NCBI GenBank assembly: GCA_016718135.1
Contig: JADKEF010000003.1
Location: forward strand, 1 to 64,000
Length of the DNA: 64,000 bases
Source of the DNA: Acidobacteriota bacterium
Lineage (GTDB): Bacteria > Acidobacteriota > Blastocatellia > Pyrinomonadales > Pyrinomonadaceae
Direction of reading: 5' to 3'
Part shown: positions 5,222 through 15,030 of the stretch, piece after piece
Layout: each line of letters opens with the position of its first letter
Position numbering within the stretch: position 1 is the first letter of the stretch
Position numbers and translations under genes: made by a program
The notes under the pieces: model-generated
What the model was told of the DNA's origin: nothing
The model's input: only the letters and a program-made list of their open reading frames with translations
Database searches by the model: none

Positions 5222-7250
5222 TTATTCAGCCACTGCCATTTCCTTATCTTTCTTCTTGAGACCGCCGATCTGGATCATTGGTTCTGCTTTGATCTGGGCT
5301 TTTTCCATGACCATTTGGTTGTAGAGTTTACGCATCATCTGCATTTCCTCTGCGGCGGTTTTGGGGCCTTCCATTTCCGGTTTGTTTGGACGGGAAAGGT
5401 CGACCTCGTTGAGGATGAGGCTGTGCGAGCTGTCTTCCATATCGACATTTTTGCCGCGGGCGAAGACCTCGTGGCGGCCCTGATCCTTGTACCACTGAGC
5501 GACGGTTGCATTTTGGTGCATGTGCTCGATGATGTTTCTCCAGCCGATTCCCGTGTTATATGCACAGAAGCTGATCTCGCCTTCCTGTGTGCCGTAGGGG
5601 ATGATGCACATCTCGGTGCGGCGGAAATCGTAGTTGAAGAGATCCTGGAACCACATACCGGCGATGAAGAGGAAGTTCCAAGGGTCTTTACGACGCTTTT
5701 CGATATCCTCGATCGTGCGTGTGCCGTCGACCTTGCCGTAATCTTTGCCCGACAGGCCAAACGACTTGTCGAACTTTGCGAGGATGCCGCCGAGCGTCAG
5801 GGACTTCGGTGCACCGTACGGGTTGTAGTTTTTGAGCAGTGCGAGGCCCATCATGATATTCGAGAACCACTTGCCGCGGTTCGTATCGGTGATGTGCTGC
5901 ATGTCGGTGACGAGGCCCTGAATGTTCAGGAACTGCGGCACCGGTGCCATTTCCTTTGTCTCTTTGTTGACCATCACGGCCGTGCCGACACCGCAATTTG
6001 GGTGGCAGCCGCATGAAACTTGTCCCCAATCATTTTCAGGCCCGTGGACGACGTCCGCGAAATCCGCGAATGCACCCATAAGCGAGAGCGGGAACCAGTC
6101 ACGCGTCGGTTCGGTGATGCCCACCTGATCGTGCACGTCGTGGGCGAGGTGAGCCAGCGTGTAACGCTGCTGCAAACGACGCTCAGGCGTGATGTGTTCG
6201 TCGCGGCCCGTGAAGCTGACCGGCTGGAACGCGATGAACGAGATCTTTTTAGGATTCTCGAGTGCAAAGCGGATGATCGTGCCGACCTGGTCATTATTAA
6301 TACCATTGACCAGCGTTGTGACGAGGATGATGTCGACGCCCGCTTCGTGGAGGTTGTTGATCGCACGGAGTTTGACGTCGAAGAGGTTGCCGATCTGGCG
6401 GTGCGAGTTGGCGTCGTTACCGATGCCGTCGAACTGGAGATAGACGAAACGAAGGCCAGCCTCGGCTGCTTCGCGACAGAATTCTTTCGATTTTGCGAAC
6501 TCGATTCCGTTGGTCGCGGCCTGGACCGAGTTGTAACCGACTTTACGTGCGTAACGCACTGCGTCGAGGAAGTACGGGCTGAGCGTTGGCTCACCGCCCG
6601 AATACTGCACCGACATCTGACGACGCGGCTTGATCTGAATGGCGTTGTCGAGGATCTCGGTAACGTCTTCCATCGAGAGCTCGTGGACGAAACCGACCTG
6701 GTTTGCGTCCATGAAGCACGGATCGCACATCATGTTACAGCGGTTGGTCAGATCGACCGTCAACACCGCTCCGCGGCCGTATTTGATCGTCGACGTGCCG
6801 TGATTGTGCAGCTTCTCGTCGTTGTGCGACTCCATGTCGCGGCCCGGGAAGAGCGATTCGATATGCTGGAGGAACTTCGAGTCGATCGCCATCATGTCCT
6901 CGATCTTGCCGTGCGTCGGACACTCTTTGATCATCCAAACCTGCCCGTCACGCTCAATGATCTGCGCCTTGATCTCACCGACATTCTCATTGACCAACGT
7001 CGATGACATCACGCTCGCCGGAGAGGATCTGCTCTCTCGCCTCGATCACACACTGCGGACAGAGTGAGTCGGTCGTACGAGGAAAGCCAAGCGTCGGCTT
7101 GGTCTTTTGCCACGATTTCAGGATGGGCTTGTCAGCCCACTTCGGCGTGAATGACGGATTTGGCTTGAATTGGTTGACCGAGCGGATGGCGTTGAACGCT
7201 CCCTTCGCGACATATGTCAATCCTTTCTCAAAATGCTTTACAGGTCTCAT
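5222..7250 (-). CDS. Radical SAM protein, Tes/lipid-synthase-like, paralogue 1 (frameshifted)
   Basis: The frame beginning at ATG 7250 has a GGAG ribosome binding site and encodes the N-terminal segment (TLGFPRTTDSLCPQC...). The rest is read in another frame from 7012 to 5222 (596 aa). Compared with the intact paralogue at 49765-51717, one extra base lies near 7000. Motifs: CPxC, KECPTHG, the radical SAM CNMMC-x2-C site (Cys 92, 96, 99 of the 596-aa part), YSGGEPTLS (SAM-binding GGE), a CGCHPNC cluster and MCIIPYGTQEGEISFC, suggesting extra Fe-S centres. Family layout (rubredoxin-like N terminus plus radical SAM plus auxiliary clusters) recalls Tes, which joins lipid tails by C-C bond formation. 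Function is inferred; the motifs are seen. Confidence 0.7.
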
Positions 7251-7760
7251 GTTCAGTTATCTCCAACTTATATCGGACAATTTGTTTACTCCAACTAGGC
7301 ATAGATGTACTCAAGGGTTCATTGGCAAGGCCTGTGCCAACCGCGGGTTGGCAACATGGATCGCCTAAGCCCCGTATTCTCAACACTTACTGGGTAATTA
7401 ATCCACCCTCATGGTGTCCCGTTATGATACACAGCCAACGGAGATGTCTAATGTGCGCCACATTGATACAGCCAATATCGCAAACCGCCTATCACTCGCG
7501 AGAACCTATTCTCTTTGCCGAACTTGCGCACACTTGTTTAAGTGGGGGCCATAAACGTAAGCGCCGGAATGACAAAGCGCATTAGTTAGCTGCCTATATC
7601 TCACTGTACAATAAGGGGTTATAGCCCTATAAAAATAATCAACATTTGCGCTTTACATCTTTAAGCACCTGTGATATCTTTTTCAACACTTCAAGGGAAA
7701 TTGGCCTAACAACCAAAGTCAGAGCAGTACACGGACGAAAAGATCCTTGAATTTCGATTT
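7251..7760. other. 510-bp intergenic region, divergent promoters
   Basis: No convincing gene; the frame 7214-7585 (plus) is Cys/Pro/Ser-rich and overlaps the radical SAM start. The region separates the divergently read radical SAM and phosphohexomutase genes, so it should hold both promoters. A short perfect hairpin lies at 7335-7353 (GCCAACC-GCG-GGTTGGC). An AT-rich stretch at 7600-7700 is a plausible promoter zone, but no clear -35/-10 pair can be assigned. Confidence 0.5.
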
Positions 7761-9152
7761 ATGTCGATATGCTTTGGCACATCAGGTTGGCGGGCGATCA
7801 TTGGAGACGAATTCACGTTTGAGAACGTCAGACTCGTTACCGAGGCGATCTGTAGATATTTGAAAACCGAATCGGACATCACGGGAAAGCCGTTGGTCGT
7901 TGGGCATGACTCGCGATTTATGGGCGAGACGTTCACGAATGTCGCGGCTGAAATTGCGGCTAGTAAGGGATTTCGCGTGCTGCGATGCACTGGCCTGACG
8001 CCGACACCGACGATCAGCCATGCGATTCGCAGCAATGGAGCGGTTGGCGGGATCAATTTTACGGCGTCGCACAATCCGCCGGAGTATCAGGGGATAAAGT
8101 TCTCGACAGCGGATGGTGCACCGGCGTTGCCGGAGGTCACGAAGCAGATCGAGGCTAACATCGAGTTGAAAGCAAAGGCTGACGATGCAGCAGGTGGAAC
8201 CCTAGAAGATTTCGACCCGCGACCGGCGTATCTCGACGATTTGAAACTCAAGATCAACTTCGCGGCGATCGCCCAAGTCAAAGGACGGTACGCATACGAT
8301 GCGATCTGGGGAACGGGACGCGGATACCTTGACAAGGCATTCCGAGATCACGGCCTCAAGGTTGAGACGATACATGACACGCGGGACGTGCTGTTCGGGG
8401 GCCGCTCGCCTGAGCCGGGTGAAGACCATCTCGACGAGTTACGAGATGCCGTAAAAAGCAAAAATCTCACGCTCGGTCTCGCGACCGACGGAGACGGCGA
8501 CAGATTCGGGGTCATTGACAGCAACGGGGCGTTCATTACGCCGAACCGCCTGATCGCGGTGTTGACAGATTACCTATGCGAGACTCGCGAAGACCCGCGA
8601 GGAGTGGCACGTAGCGTGGCGACATCGCATCAGGTCGATCGCGTCGCAAACGCGAGGAGCATAAAGCTTTACGAGACGCCGGTAGGTTTCAAATTCATCG
8701 GCGAATTGATAAATCGGGACGAGATCATACTTGGCGGCGAAGAATCAGCCGGTCTCTCGATCCGCGGACATTACCCCGAAAAGGACGGCATCTTGGCCTG
8801 CCTTTTAGCGGCCGAGGCGGTCGCCGTACGCGGGGCGAGTTTGACAGAGCAGCTTGACCACCTCTTCAAACGGGACGGCAAGCTCGAATCGGGCCGCATC
8901 GGGGTAAAGTTGACGCCCGAAGTTGCGGCAAAATTAAAAGATAAGCTGGCGCAGGAGCCGATCGAGATCGGCGGCCGCAAGATTGAAACTATAAATCGCA
9001 CCGACGGCGTCAAATTCCTATTTGGAAACGACGCTTGGATGCTGATGAGACCCTCGGGCACCGAGCCGATGGTCAGAATTTACGCCGAGAGCGAATCGAC
9101 GAACGATCTGGAGGAACTACTTGAGCAAGGCCGCAAATATCTACTGGGATAA
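7761..9152 (+). CDS. Phosphoglucomutase/phosphomannomutase family protein
   Basis: An alpha-D-phosphohexomutase of 463 aa, the usual length. It interconverts hexose 1- and 6-phosphates for sugar-nucleotide and cell-envelope synthesis in the cytosol. All four signatures are present: the phosphoserine loop TASHNP (Ser103), the Mg site DGDGDR (243-248), the sugar-binding GGEESAG loop, and the phosphate-binding RPSGTEP (from about 430). The N-terminal GTSGWR motif is also intact. Substrate choice between glucose, mannose and glucosamine cannot be told from these motifs. It overlaps the next gene by 32 bp. Confidence 0.9.
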   Translation: MSICFGTSGWRAIIGDEFTFENVRLVTEAICRYLKTESDITGKPLVVGHDSRFMGETFTNVAAEIAASKGFRVLRCTGLTPTPTISHAIRSNGAVGGINFTASHNPPEYQGIKFSTADGAPALPEVTKQIEANIELKAKADDAAGGTLEDFDPRPAYLDDLKLKINFAAIAQVKGRYAYDAIWGTGRGYLDKAFRDHGLKVETIHDTRDVLFGGRSPEPGEDHLDELRDAVKSKNLTLGLATDGDGDRFGVIDSNGAFITPNRLIAVLTDYLCETREDPRGVARSVATSHQVDRVANARSIKLYETPVGFKFIGELINRDEIILGGEESAGLSIRGHYPEKDGILACLLAAEAVAVRGASLTEQLDHLFKRDGKLESGRIGVKLTPEVAAKLKDKLAQEPIEIGGRKIETINRTDGVKFLFGNDAWMLMRPSGTEPMVRIYAESESTNDLEELLEQGRKYLLG

Positions 9153-9486
9153 CTCACAGTCACGAAGCACCACTGTGAGACGCACCGCGAAAGGCCGCGG
9201 CCCGGTCACGCGTACTCGCCGCCGCACCGCCCCGTGGTGGCTGTCGAGCCTGATCGTGACCTCGATATTTGTGATGCTCATTATCTCGATCAATTTCCGT
9301 GCGTTCACGGAAATGAGAGAAGAGGCGAGCCAGAACACACGCCTCGCAACACAGATCCAGAGCCTGACGGACGAAAATCTCGCCCTTCAGGAAGAAATTC
9401 ACGCGTTGAAGACGAATCCCGAGATCATCCAGCGCGAAGCGAAAAAGATCGGGATAAATCTCCGATCGGAAGTCAGTAGTCAGTAG
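9121..9486 (+). CDS. FtsB/DivIC-like septum protein
   Basis: 121 aa with a basic cytoplasmic N terminus (RRTAKGRGPVTRTRRR), one membrane helix (WWLSSLIVTSIFVMLIISI, about 39-57) and a periplasmic coiled coil (LATQIQSLTDENLALQEEIH), ending with NPEIIQREAKKIG. This is the architecture of FtsB/DivIC, which links FtsL/FtsQ in the divisome. TTG 9121 is supported by GGAGG six bases upstream, inside the mutase gene. GTG 9175 is an alternative. Coupled translation with the mutase is likely. Confidence 0.7.
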   Translation: MSKAANIYWDNSQSRSTTVRRTAKGRGPVTRTRRRTAPWWLSSLIVTSIFVMLIISINFRAFTEMREEASQNTRLATQIQSLTDENLALQEEIHALKTNPEIIQREAKKIGINLRSEVSSQ

Positions 9487-9600
9487 TCAGTTGTCAGTTG
9501 TCAGCGAATACTGTCCGCAACTACTTATTTTGAAAATCTAGAGTGACCCGGAGTGCCAGTGACTATTCACTGTTCACTATTCCCTGTTCACTATTAAAAC
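9470..9600. repeat. Intergenic GTCAGTAGTCAG / TTCACTATTC repeats
   Basis: Tandem GTCAGTAGTCAGTAGTCAG and GTCAGTTGTCAG units start inside the last codons of the FtsB-like gene. They are followed by TTCACTGTTCACTATTCCC-type units. The former match, on the other strand, the repeat at 1440-1474. Nothing coding is seen up to 9788 apart from the terminator at 9730. Confidence 0.5.
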
Positions 9601-9729
9601 AAGTTCCCGTGCCGGCGAACTGACAATGCGGAGTAGTTGGTCCGTCAGGCACACACCCTGCCCTTTGAAAATCCGCCTTTTGCCTACACCTCCGCAAGGC
9701 CTACAGCAATGCCCATCTGGTTAAACAAA

Positions 9730-9763
9730 CACGGCTGCGAGTTTCCCGAAACCCGCAGCCGTA
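9730..9763. terminator. Hairpin between convergent units
   Basis: ACGGCTGCG-A-GTTTC-CC-GAAAC-C-CGCAGCCGT: a long, nearly perfect stem between the end of the FtsB-like gene and the end of the glycan operon. T-runs are weak, but placement suits bidirectional termination. Confidence 0.65.
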
Positions 9764-9788
9764 CTTCCTATTAGGCCTCATTCATCTC

Positions 9789-10940
9789 TTAGCTTCCATT
9801 TGCTAAGCTCTCATATATTTCAATTACTCGCTTGATATGGGAGTCGATACCGAAACGTCGCAGAGTTGTTGAACTCGCAGTTCGGCCAAGTTCGACGCGG
9901 CGGGGGTTGTCGATTAGTAGAGCGGTGATCTTTGCCGCCAGGTCATTTTCATCGCCGGTAACAAAGATCTCGGCGCACGGGCCTTTCGGTTGGTCGGCAC
10001 CAATGACCTCGAGCAGCGGCGGTATGTCAGAGACGATCATCGGCACCCCCATTATCAAGGCCTCAACCGCCGCAACCGGCAGGCCTTCCTGTACCGAGGA
10101 AAACACAAATAGGCTCAGTTCGCCAAGGATATCGGGAATGTCGCTTCGCCTCCCAACAAAGTGAACCCGGTCGTCGATCGCATTTCGGCGGCAAATTTCT
10201 TTGCATTCCGCCAAATAGTCTTCGGCCCCACGATGCACGGACCCGACAAATACAAAGTGAGCGTTTGGGTTGGCCGCGAATACTCTTTCGAGAGCACGGC
10301 AAACCGTCAGTTGATCCTTTCGCCGGTCGGGATAAAAGTTACCGACCATCCCGACGAGCGGAGCTTCGGGTGAAATGCCAAGTTCTTCGCGCAGCGTATT
10401 GGAACCGGCTGTGCGAACCGGCTTCAGCCTCGACGGATCGACACCGTTATGCAGTACAAAATAGCGTTCGGTAATGGGAAATCCCTCGGCGGTTCGAAAC
10501 CACTCCTGCATAGCATTACTTACGGGACACACGGCATCCATTCGTGGGACTATCCACTTGGTCGCGATGCGGTTCTTTTCGTCGAGAATGTAATTTTGCA
10601 GGCTCATTAGACACTTTGCATCAGTTCCACGTGTCGCAAAGTAGGCATGGATGGCCTCGACCGCCTGTTGCGTATGGACGACCGTAATTCCATTGTCGAT
10701 AATCATCCGTCGAAGGCTTCGGATCAAAAAGGGGTCGATCGGAAACCGTCGCTGGAGCCGGTGATAAGGCACGCCGCACTCTTCAAATTCCCTTTCGAGA
10801 TCGCCACCGCCGGTTGCCGCGAACATGACATCGAGGCCGTTGGACGACGCATTTCGACAAAGGTCGAGCACCAACGTCTCCGCCCCGCCGCGATTCAACG
10901 AATCAAGAATGTAGAGAGCTTTGATGGCCATATTCGACAA
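9789..10940 (-). CDS. GT4-family glycosyltransferase
   Basis: 383 aa with the GT-B fold of GT4 (GlgA/capsule-type) enzymes. The N-terminal domain opens ALYILDSLNRGGAETLVLDL, with the GGAE acceptor loop. The C-terminal domain has VGMVGNFYPDRRKDQLTV and HFVFVGSVHRGAEDYL, and the donor-binding region SSVQEGLPVAAVEAL (EGLPVAxxEA). It would add a sugar from a nucleotide donor to a growing surface glycan at the inner membrane. It is the last gene of a five-gene minus-strand cluster with a flippase and three methyltransferases; spacing to the upstream gene is 3 bp. Confidence 0.88.
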   Translation of the reverse strand: MSNMAIKALYILDSLNRGGAETLVLDLCRNASSNGLDVMFAATGGGDLEREFEECGVPYHRLQRRFPIDPFLIRSLRRMIIDNGITVVHTQQAVEAIHAYFATRGTDAKCLMSLQNYILDEKNRIATKWIVPRMDAVCPVSNAMQEWFRTAEGFPITERYFVLHNGVDPSRLKPVRTAGSNTLREELGISPEAPLVGMVGNFYPDRRKDQLTVCRALERVFAANPNAHFVFVGSVHRGAEDYLAECKEICRRNAIDDRVHFVGRRSDIPDILGELSLFVFSSVQEGLPVAAVEALIMGVPMIVSDIPPLLEVIGADQPKGPCAEIFVTGDENDLAAKITALLIDNPRRVELGRTASSTTLRRFGIDSHIKRVIEIYESLANGS

Positions 10941-10943
10941 TAA

Positions 10944-11684
10944 TCAATCGATCTGCGGCTCTGTCTTTTTCGAACAAATGAACACGACCGAGGTCGAAAA
11001 CCGCTTTAGTCGCATCATCGGAAATAGCGGCGGATAGTCGGGCCACGGATACAGGCAGGGCAGCAACACCTGTTCCACCTCAAAACTGTCTGCGACCAAA
11101 GATTGCCAGCGTGAAATGCTGAATTTCTTTATCTCGCCGATCGCAAACGACGCTTCGGTTCCGTGCGGCTCACCAAGAAATATGTGCAGGAAACCTTTAA
11201 GTGAGCGTGTCCGCACGACGAACTTGGCGACCGCTCGGTGGGTGTAGAACAACCACCTCGAAACAACGAGGATCGCTGCCATTGTTCCTGTTGGCACCAT
11301 CAGAACCGCACGTCCACCTGGCTTGAGCACCCGTGCCATTTCGGCAACACCGGCTTTCGGGTCCGCGAAGTGTTCGATAGCGTGGGAAGAATAGATCAGG
11401 TCGAAGCAATCATTTTCGAAGGGAAGGTCTTCGGCTGCTGCCGTCACCATGCGATCCGAAACTACTTTCACAGAAGCGTCGTGAACTCCAAATTTTGAGA
11501 GTTCAGGGTCGACACCGAAAACTTCAAACCCCAGTTTCTTCCCCTGCACCATTGCATAGCCCGTCCCGCAGCCCACGTCCAAAAATGTTCCCGGAGCTCG
11601 TTCGGCGAGAAACGGCACAAATGCCTCCCATTCGGCATCACGCCCTTTCTTTTGGCGGCGATTGAATCTTTCCGCTTTGGTCAT
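10944..11684 (-). CDS. Class I SAM methyltransferase (Methyltransf_11 type)
   Basis: 246 aa. The start ATG 11684 overlaps the upstream stop as ATGA, which favours it over the longer frame from 11789. Motif I FLDVGCGTGYAM binds SAM, FGVDPE ends strand 2, DLIYSSHAIEHFADP is the post-motif, and MARVLKPGGRAVLMVP is motif III. The C terminus has a hydrophobic stretch followed by family-unspecific sequence. It probably methylates a glycan or lipid-linked sugar made by this cluster. Confidence 0.82.
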   Translation of the reverse strand: MTKAERFNRRQKKGRDAEWEAFVPFLAERAPGTFLDVGCGTGYAMVQGKKLGFEVFGVDPELSKFGVHDASVKVVSDRMVTAAAEDLPFENDCFDLIYSSHAIEHFADPKAGVAEMARVLKPGGRAVLMVPTGTMAAILVVSRWLFYTHRAVAKFVVRTRSLKGFLHIFLGEPHGTEASFAIGEIKKFSISRWQSLVADSFEVEQVLLPCLYPWPDYPPLFPMMRLKRFSTSVVFICSKKTEPQID

Positions 11685-12379
11685 ATTTCGACTTGGGGAT
11701 CGGAGGCCTTTGGACGCGTGACAAAAAACAAGCCCGGCTGGCATTGCGGCCTGGTCACGATTCGTCGAGCGAGCCTCTTCAGAAGCCAATACCGACGGCC
11801 GATGCCGGTAAGGCTCGCATCTAATTCCTGACTATTTTCAAAATAATGCTCAGCTCTGACGATCTTGTAACCGCAGCGTTCGAGAAGTTTCGTCAGCGTC
11901 ATCATCGAGTACCAAGCGACATGTTCCGGGTTTGCCCACTCCGTCTCGAGTTTGCCCGCTTTCATATAGGCCGCCCATTTACGGTCCCACGGGTTCGGCG
12001 TAGTAATAATAACGTCTGTCCGTTCATGACAAAGCCACTTGATCCCGTCGAGCAGGTCACGGGCGCTTTCGACATGTTCGATCAGTTCGCCGCAAACGAT
12101 CACGTCAAATTTGTCATTTAGCCCAATGTCGCCGAGCCGCATTACATCGCCTGTATGACATTCGCAGCCAACTGTCGCCCTGATCGCCTCGACCTCACTC
12201 TCGAGATAGTCGATTCCCACGACAGATTTCGCGACCGCCAATATCTGTGAATGAAGCCAATTACCTTCGGCCAACCGCTCGCGCCACTGGTCATGCAAGA
12301 TAAATCCGAGGTGAAGAACCGACTTGCCCGTGCACATCCGGACGATCTCATCCTGTCTATATAAAGGTTCTGTGATCAT
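11681..12379 (-). CDS. SAM-dependent methyltransferase (Methyltransf_23 type)
   Basis: 232 aa. It lacks a classical GxGxG at the N terminus but has SVLHLGFILHD, then VVGIDYLESEVEAI, GDVMRLGDIGLNDKFDVIVC, GELIEHVESARDLLDG and DVIITTPNPW. That is a class I methyltransferase core as found beside glycosyltransferases. Its stop overlaps the next start (ATGA), so the two methyltransferases are co-translated. The upstream TylF-like gene ends 9 bp away. Confidence 0.8.
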   Translation of the reverse strand: MITEPLYRQDEIVRMCTGKSVLHLGFILHDQWRERLAEGNWLHSQILAVAKSVVGIDYLESEVEAIRATVGCECHTGDVMRLGDIGLNDKFDVIVCGELIEHVESARDLLDGIKWLCHERTDVIITTPNPWDRKWAAYMKAGKLETEWANPEHVAWYSMMTLTKLLERCGYKIVRAEHYFENSQELDASLTGIGRRYWLLKRLARRIVTRPQCQPGLFFVTRPKASDPQVEI

Positions 12380-12388
12380 GAGGGTGGC

Positions 12389-13075
12389 TTAGATCCGATT
12401 GTGGGTTCGGTCTTTTATCCAATATGCCTGTGTGTGGCCAAAGCGTTCGAGCAGGGGCTTGATACCTCGGTCGGCAGCAAAGTCATAGAACGCCTCCCGA
12501 CATCCTTCCCAGTGGCCAAAGTCATCAAGTATTATCACTCCGCCGGTCGAGACCCGGTCATAGAAGGTCTCGAGAGCAAGTTGAACACTGTCGTACCAAT
12601 CAGCGTCGATATGCAGAAACGCGATCGACCCTGACATCGGCCCTGCCGTAAACGTGTCCTGAAACCACCCCTTGCGAATAACATATCTGTCTTCGGGAAA
12701 CCTAGCGAGCCTCATTGCAGCGTGGACCTTGGCTTCATCGCCCACACATTCACCCACAAAATCCGCTGCTGCCGGACCGTCCGCAGCGGTTATTTCCGGC
12801 ATGCCTTCAAATGAATCATAAAGCCATATCTTTCGATCCGACGAACGGATCGCACACGCTGCGGCGGCGGCAGAACCGCCATTGAACACACCGCATTCTA
12901 CAAAATCACCTTGGATATCACGCTCCAGAACGTCAACGGCGAGAGCATTCAAGTTCTCGAGTGTCAAGAATGACCCCATCGAGTACGCGCTGATCGCCTT
13001 GAGCTCCTTCGAAGCGAGGAGACGCCTCGCCCCGTAGGCTTTGTCGATGGCTTTTCTGAGTATCTTTCGGCTCAT
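12389..13075 (-). CDS. TylF/MycF-like O-methyltransferase
   Basis: The protein has the TylF (macrocin O-methyltransferase) signature: DFVECGVFNGGSAAAAA, IWLYDSFEGMPE, GWFQDTF, FLHIDADWYDSVQLALE and GGVIILDDFGHWEGCREA. The D-A-D and D-D pairs bind the metal and substrate hydroxyl groups. Such enzymes methylate sugar hydroxyls; here the target is probably a residue of the surface glycan. ATG 13075 is chosen because it lies just after the stop of the flippase gene; a TTG at 13108 is an alternative that overlaps that gene by 17 bp. Confidence 0.88.
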   Translation of the reverse strand: MSRKILRKAIDKAYGARRLLASKELKAISAYSMGSFLTLENLNALAVDVLERDIQGDFVECGVFNGGSAAAAACAIRSSDRKIWLYDSFEGMPEITAADGPAAADFVGECVGDEAKVHAAMRLARFPEDRYVIRKGWFQDTFTAGPMSGSIAFLHIDADWYDSVQLALETFYDRVSTGGVIILDDFGHWEGCREAFYDFAADRGIKPLLERFGHTQAYWIKDRTHNRI

Positions 13076-13091
13076 TGGGCAACGTCCGCGG

Positions 13092-14399
13092 TCAAGATAC
13101 TTTACCAATTCTCAAGATGCCGCGTAAATTGCGGAGGTCATCTGCGTCACAAATAAGAATGTCACGAAGACTGCTTCCCGTATCTTTTCGAAAATAAATG
13201 AAAATTGCGACAAAGATCAAAAAATAACAAACGGTGGAAGCCGCTGCCGACGCTTCAGCACCGAAACGAGGAATAAATGCGAGATTGAGAAGGATATTGA
13301 TCGCAAGCGTCGCGACCCAAAGAGCTGGGATCACGATTGGTAAGCCGGTCCCGACAAAGTACTGCACCATCGTTAGCTGCACTCCCCAAAAGAAAACACC
13401 CGGCAACAATATCCAGACAAGAGCTGGTGCCCCGATAAATTCGGGACCGTATGCTAACGGCAGCAAATAGGCCCCGGGAATGCTCAGTAAACAAGCGATA
13501 AAGAGCGAAAGTGCGACATGCCGGGCCGCCATCGAAGAAAATTCTCCCGCTTTCTCCGGTGACGAAGCAACGCGCTGGAGCATGAGATTAGCAACCACAT
13601 TCGGCAGCAACATCAGGAACAAAGTGTATTGGGTGGCGACGCCATAAACTGCGGCTTCGACGGGGCCGCGAAAGCTGTTAAGTATGACCACATCGATACG
13701 AAGCATGACCATCGTAGCAGCCCAAAAGACATGCCCCTTGAGGGCGTAAACGAGCATTTTCTTGAGTAGCCCGAGATCGCCTCGCCAACGCGCTCCAAGA
13801 TCCTCCGCCGCAATATATCTGTAAAGCAACACGGACGTGGCAAGACTGACCCCTGCCGCGGCAACCAAATTCATCGACAAGAGCAATACGAGTCCGCCGC
13901 CAAAGATCACCAATGCGATGACCGGATTTATAACCACAAAGGACTGATTCAACAGGTCGATATAGTTTGAACGCTTGATCTCACCCTGCGCCAGAAAAAG
14001 GTTAGAAACTATCAACGTCGTGAGTTGAAATGGGATACTGAAAAGCCCGATCGCCGCGACAGAAAGCGGTACACCGGGGAGAAAATACGACGAACCTACC
14101 CAGATCGCCAGCGTGAAGACCGAACTTCCAATGAGAGCGAAAAGAAGGCCGTTGACGGCGGCCGGAGCAAGCAGTTCTCGATTGCCCGCTGTGAAGTAAG
14201 TATTGGCGGTCGGCAGTCCCATGCTACTCAACTGGATCGCGGTAGAAACTGTCACATTGAGTACTATGAGGATACCGAAGCTCTCAGGTCCAAGCAGGCG
14301 AGCGACCAGAATACCGGCGATCACACTGTTTGCCGCCATCAGTATCCTTACAGCGAGTGTAAGAGTAACGCCGAATGAAAATCTGCCGTTCGTTGCCAA
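13092..14399 (-). CDS. Polysaccharide flippase (MOP/Wzx type)
   Basis: 435 aa with about twelve hydrophobic helices. The N terminus carries the Wzx pattern ILVARLLGPESFGILIVLN, and the C-terminal half has YGPEFIGAPALVWILLPGVF, typical of oligosaccharide flippases of the MOP superfamily. It should move lipid-linked glycan units across the inner membrane. It is the first gene of the glycan cluster. No polymerase or ligase gene is visible nearby, so export depends on genes elsewhere. Confidence 0.85.
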   Translation of the reverse strand: MATNGRFSFGVTLTLAVRILMAANSVIAGILVARLLGPESFGILIVLNVTVSTAIQLSSMGLPTANTYFTAGNRELLAPAAVNGLLFALIGSSVFTLAIWVGSSYFLPGVPLSVAAIGLFSIPFQLTTLIVSNLFLAQGEIKRSNYIDLLNQSFVVINPVIALVIFGGGLVLLLSMNLVAAAGVSLATSVLLYRYIAAEDLGARWRGDLGLLKKMLVYALKGHVFWAATMVMLRIDVVILNSFRGPVEAAVYGVATQYTLFLMLLPNVVANLMLQRVASSPEKAGEFSSMAARHVALSLFIACLLSIPGAYLLPLAYGPEFIGAPALVWILLPGVFFWGVQLTMVQYFVGTGLPIVIPALWVATLAINILLNLAFIPRFGAEASAAASTVCYFLIFVAIFIYFRKDTGSSLRDILICDADDLRNLRGILRIGKVS

Positions 14400-14588
14400 A
14401 ATTTATAGTCTCTTGGTCAGGTAATTGAGGGACCTTCGCACATGTCTCGACCGAACCATGAGATCGCCATACTCAGCCCCATTAAGAGATAGAATAGCAT
14501 CGCGACCGCAGAAATACCCTAGTTCGGTTGCACAGGCCCGGAGGCAATAAACACGAAACCAATGTGGCCTCAAGGATCTGTTTGATCC

Positions 14589-15020
14589 TCACCGCAGCAC
14601 TTCTTTGATCGCATTGGCGAAGATCTCGACGCGGCGTTTGGCTCGTTTTAGTTCAGGGTGGTCGGTGCTGTATGTACGGGTAAGGCGGTTGGTTTCGGTT
14701 TCGAGAGCAGCTCGTTTCACGATAAGTTTGCCGAGGGCGAGTGTGAGTTTGCCGGTCTCTGTCGCCTTTACGGCAAAGACCTTTTCGAGCGACCGCTCAA
14801 GCGAGCCGAGTTCGAAGCGAGTGTCGATGACACGCGGATTCGCCTCGGTATAACTCTCGAGAAAGCTCTCCAGATCAGCGAGCAATTCGGTCTTACGCAA
14901 CAGTACCTCAGCGTACGCCGCTGACGAACGTATCGGCCCGGCCTCATTTGACTGACTGAAAGCCACAGCGGGAAACGCGAATATCGCCGCGATAGTTAGA
15001 AGTCGGAACAAACATCTCAT
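14589..15020 (-). CDS. Secreted coiled-coil protein, unknown
   Basis: ATG 15020 gives a clean signal peptide (MRCLFRLLTIAAIFAFPAVA, cleavage near AFS-Q). The mature part is almost all helical: AEVLLRKTELLADLESFLES, NPRVIDTRFELGSLERSLEK, TRTYSTDHPELKRAKRRVE. The HPEL turn between long helices resembles Wzz-type chain-length proteins, but there is no membrane anchor. It starts just after the LolA-like gene ends (10 bp), so they form one transcript. Function unknown. Confidence 0.65.
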   Translation of the reverse strand: MRCLFRLLTIAAIFAFPAVAFSQSNEAGPIRSSAAYAEVLLRKTELLADLESFLESYTEANPRVIDTRFELGSLERSLEKVFAVKATETGKLTLALGKLIVKRAALETETNRLTRTYSTDHPELKRAKRRVEIFANAIKEVLR

Positions 15021-15030
15021 GGTGAGCAAA

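Noticed and set aside
5315..7006. Long plus-strand frames opposite the first radical SAM gene
   Set aside because: They mirror the codon bias of the real minus-strand gene, lack ribosome binding sites and have no recognisable motifs.
7214..7585. 123-aa plus-strand frame
   Set aside because: Unusual Cys/Pro/Ser-rich composition, overlaps the SD-supported start of the radical SAM gene, no motif.
14417..14500. 27-aa minus-strand frame MLFYLLMGLSMAISWFGRD... before the flippase gene
   Set aside because: Short, no ribosome binding site; could be the tail of a lost membrane protein, but too little to call.
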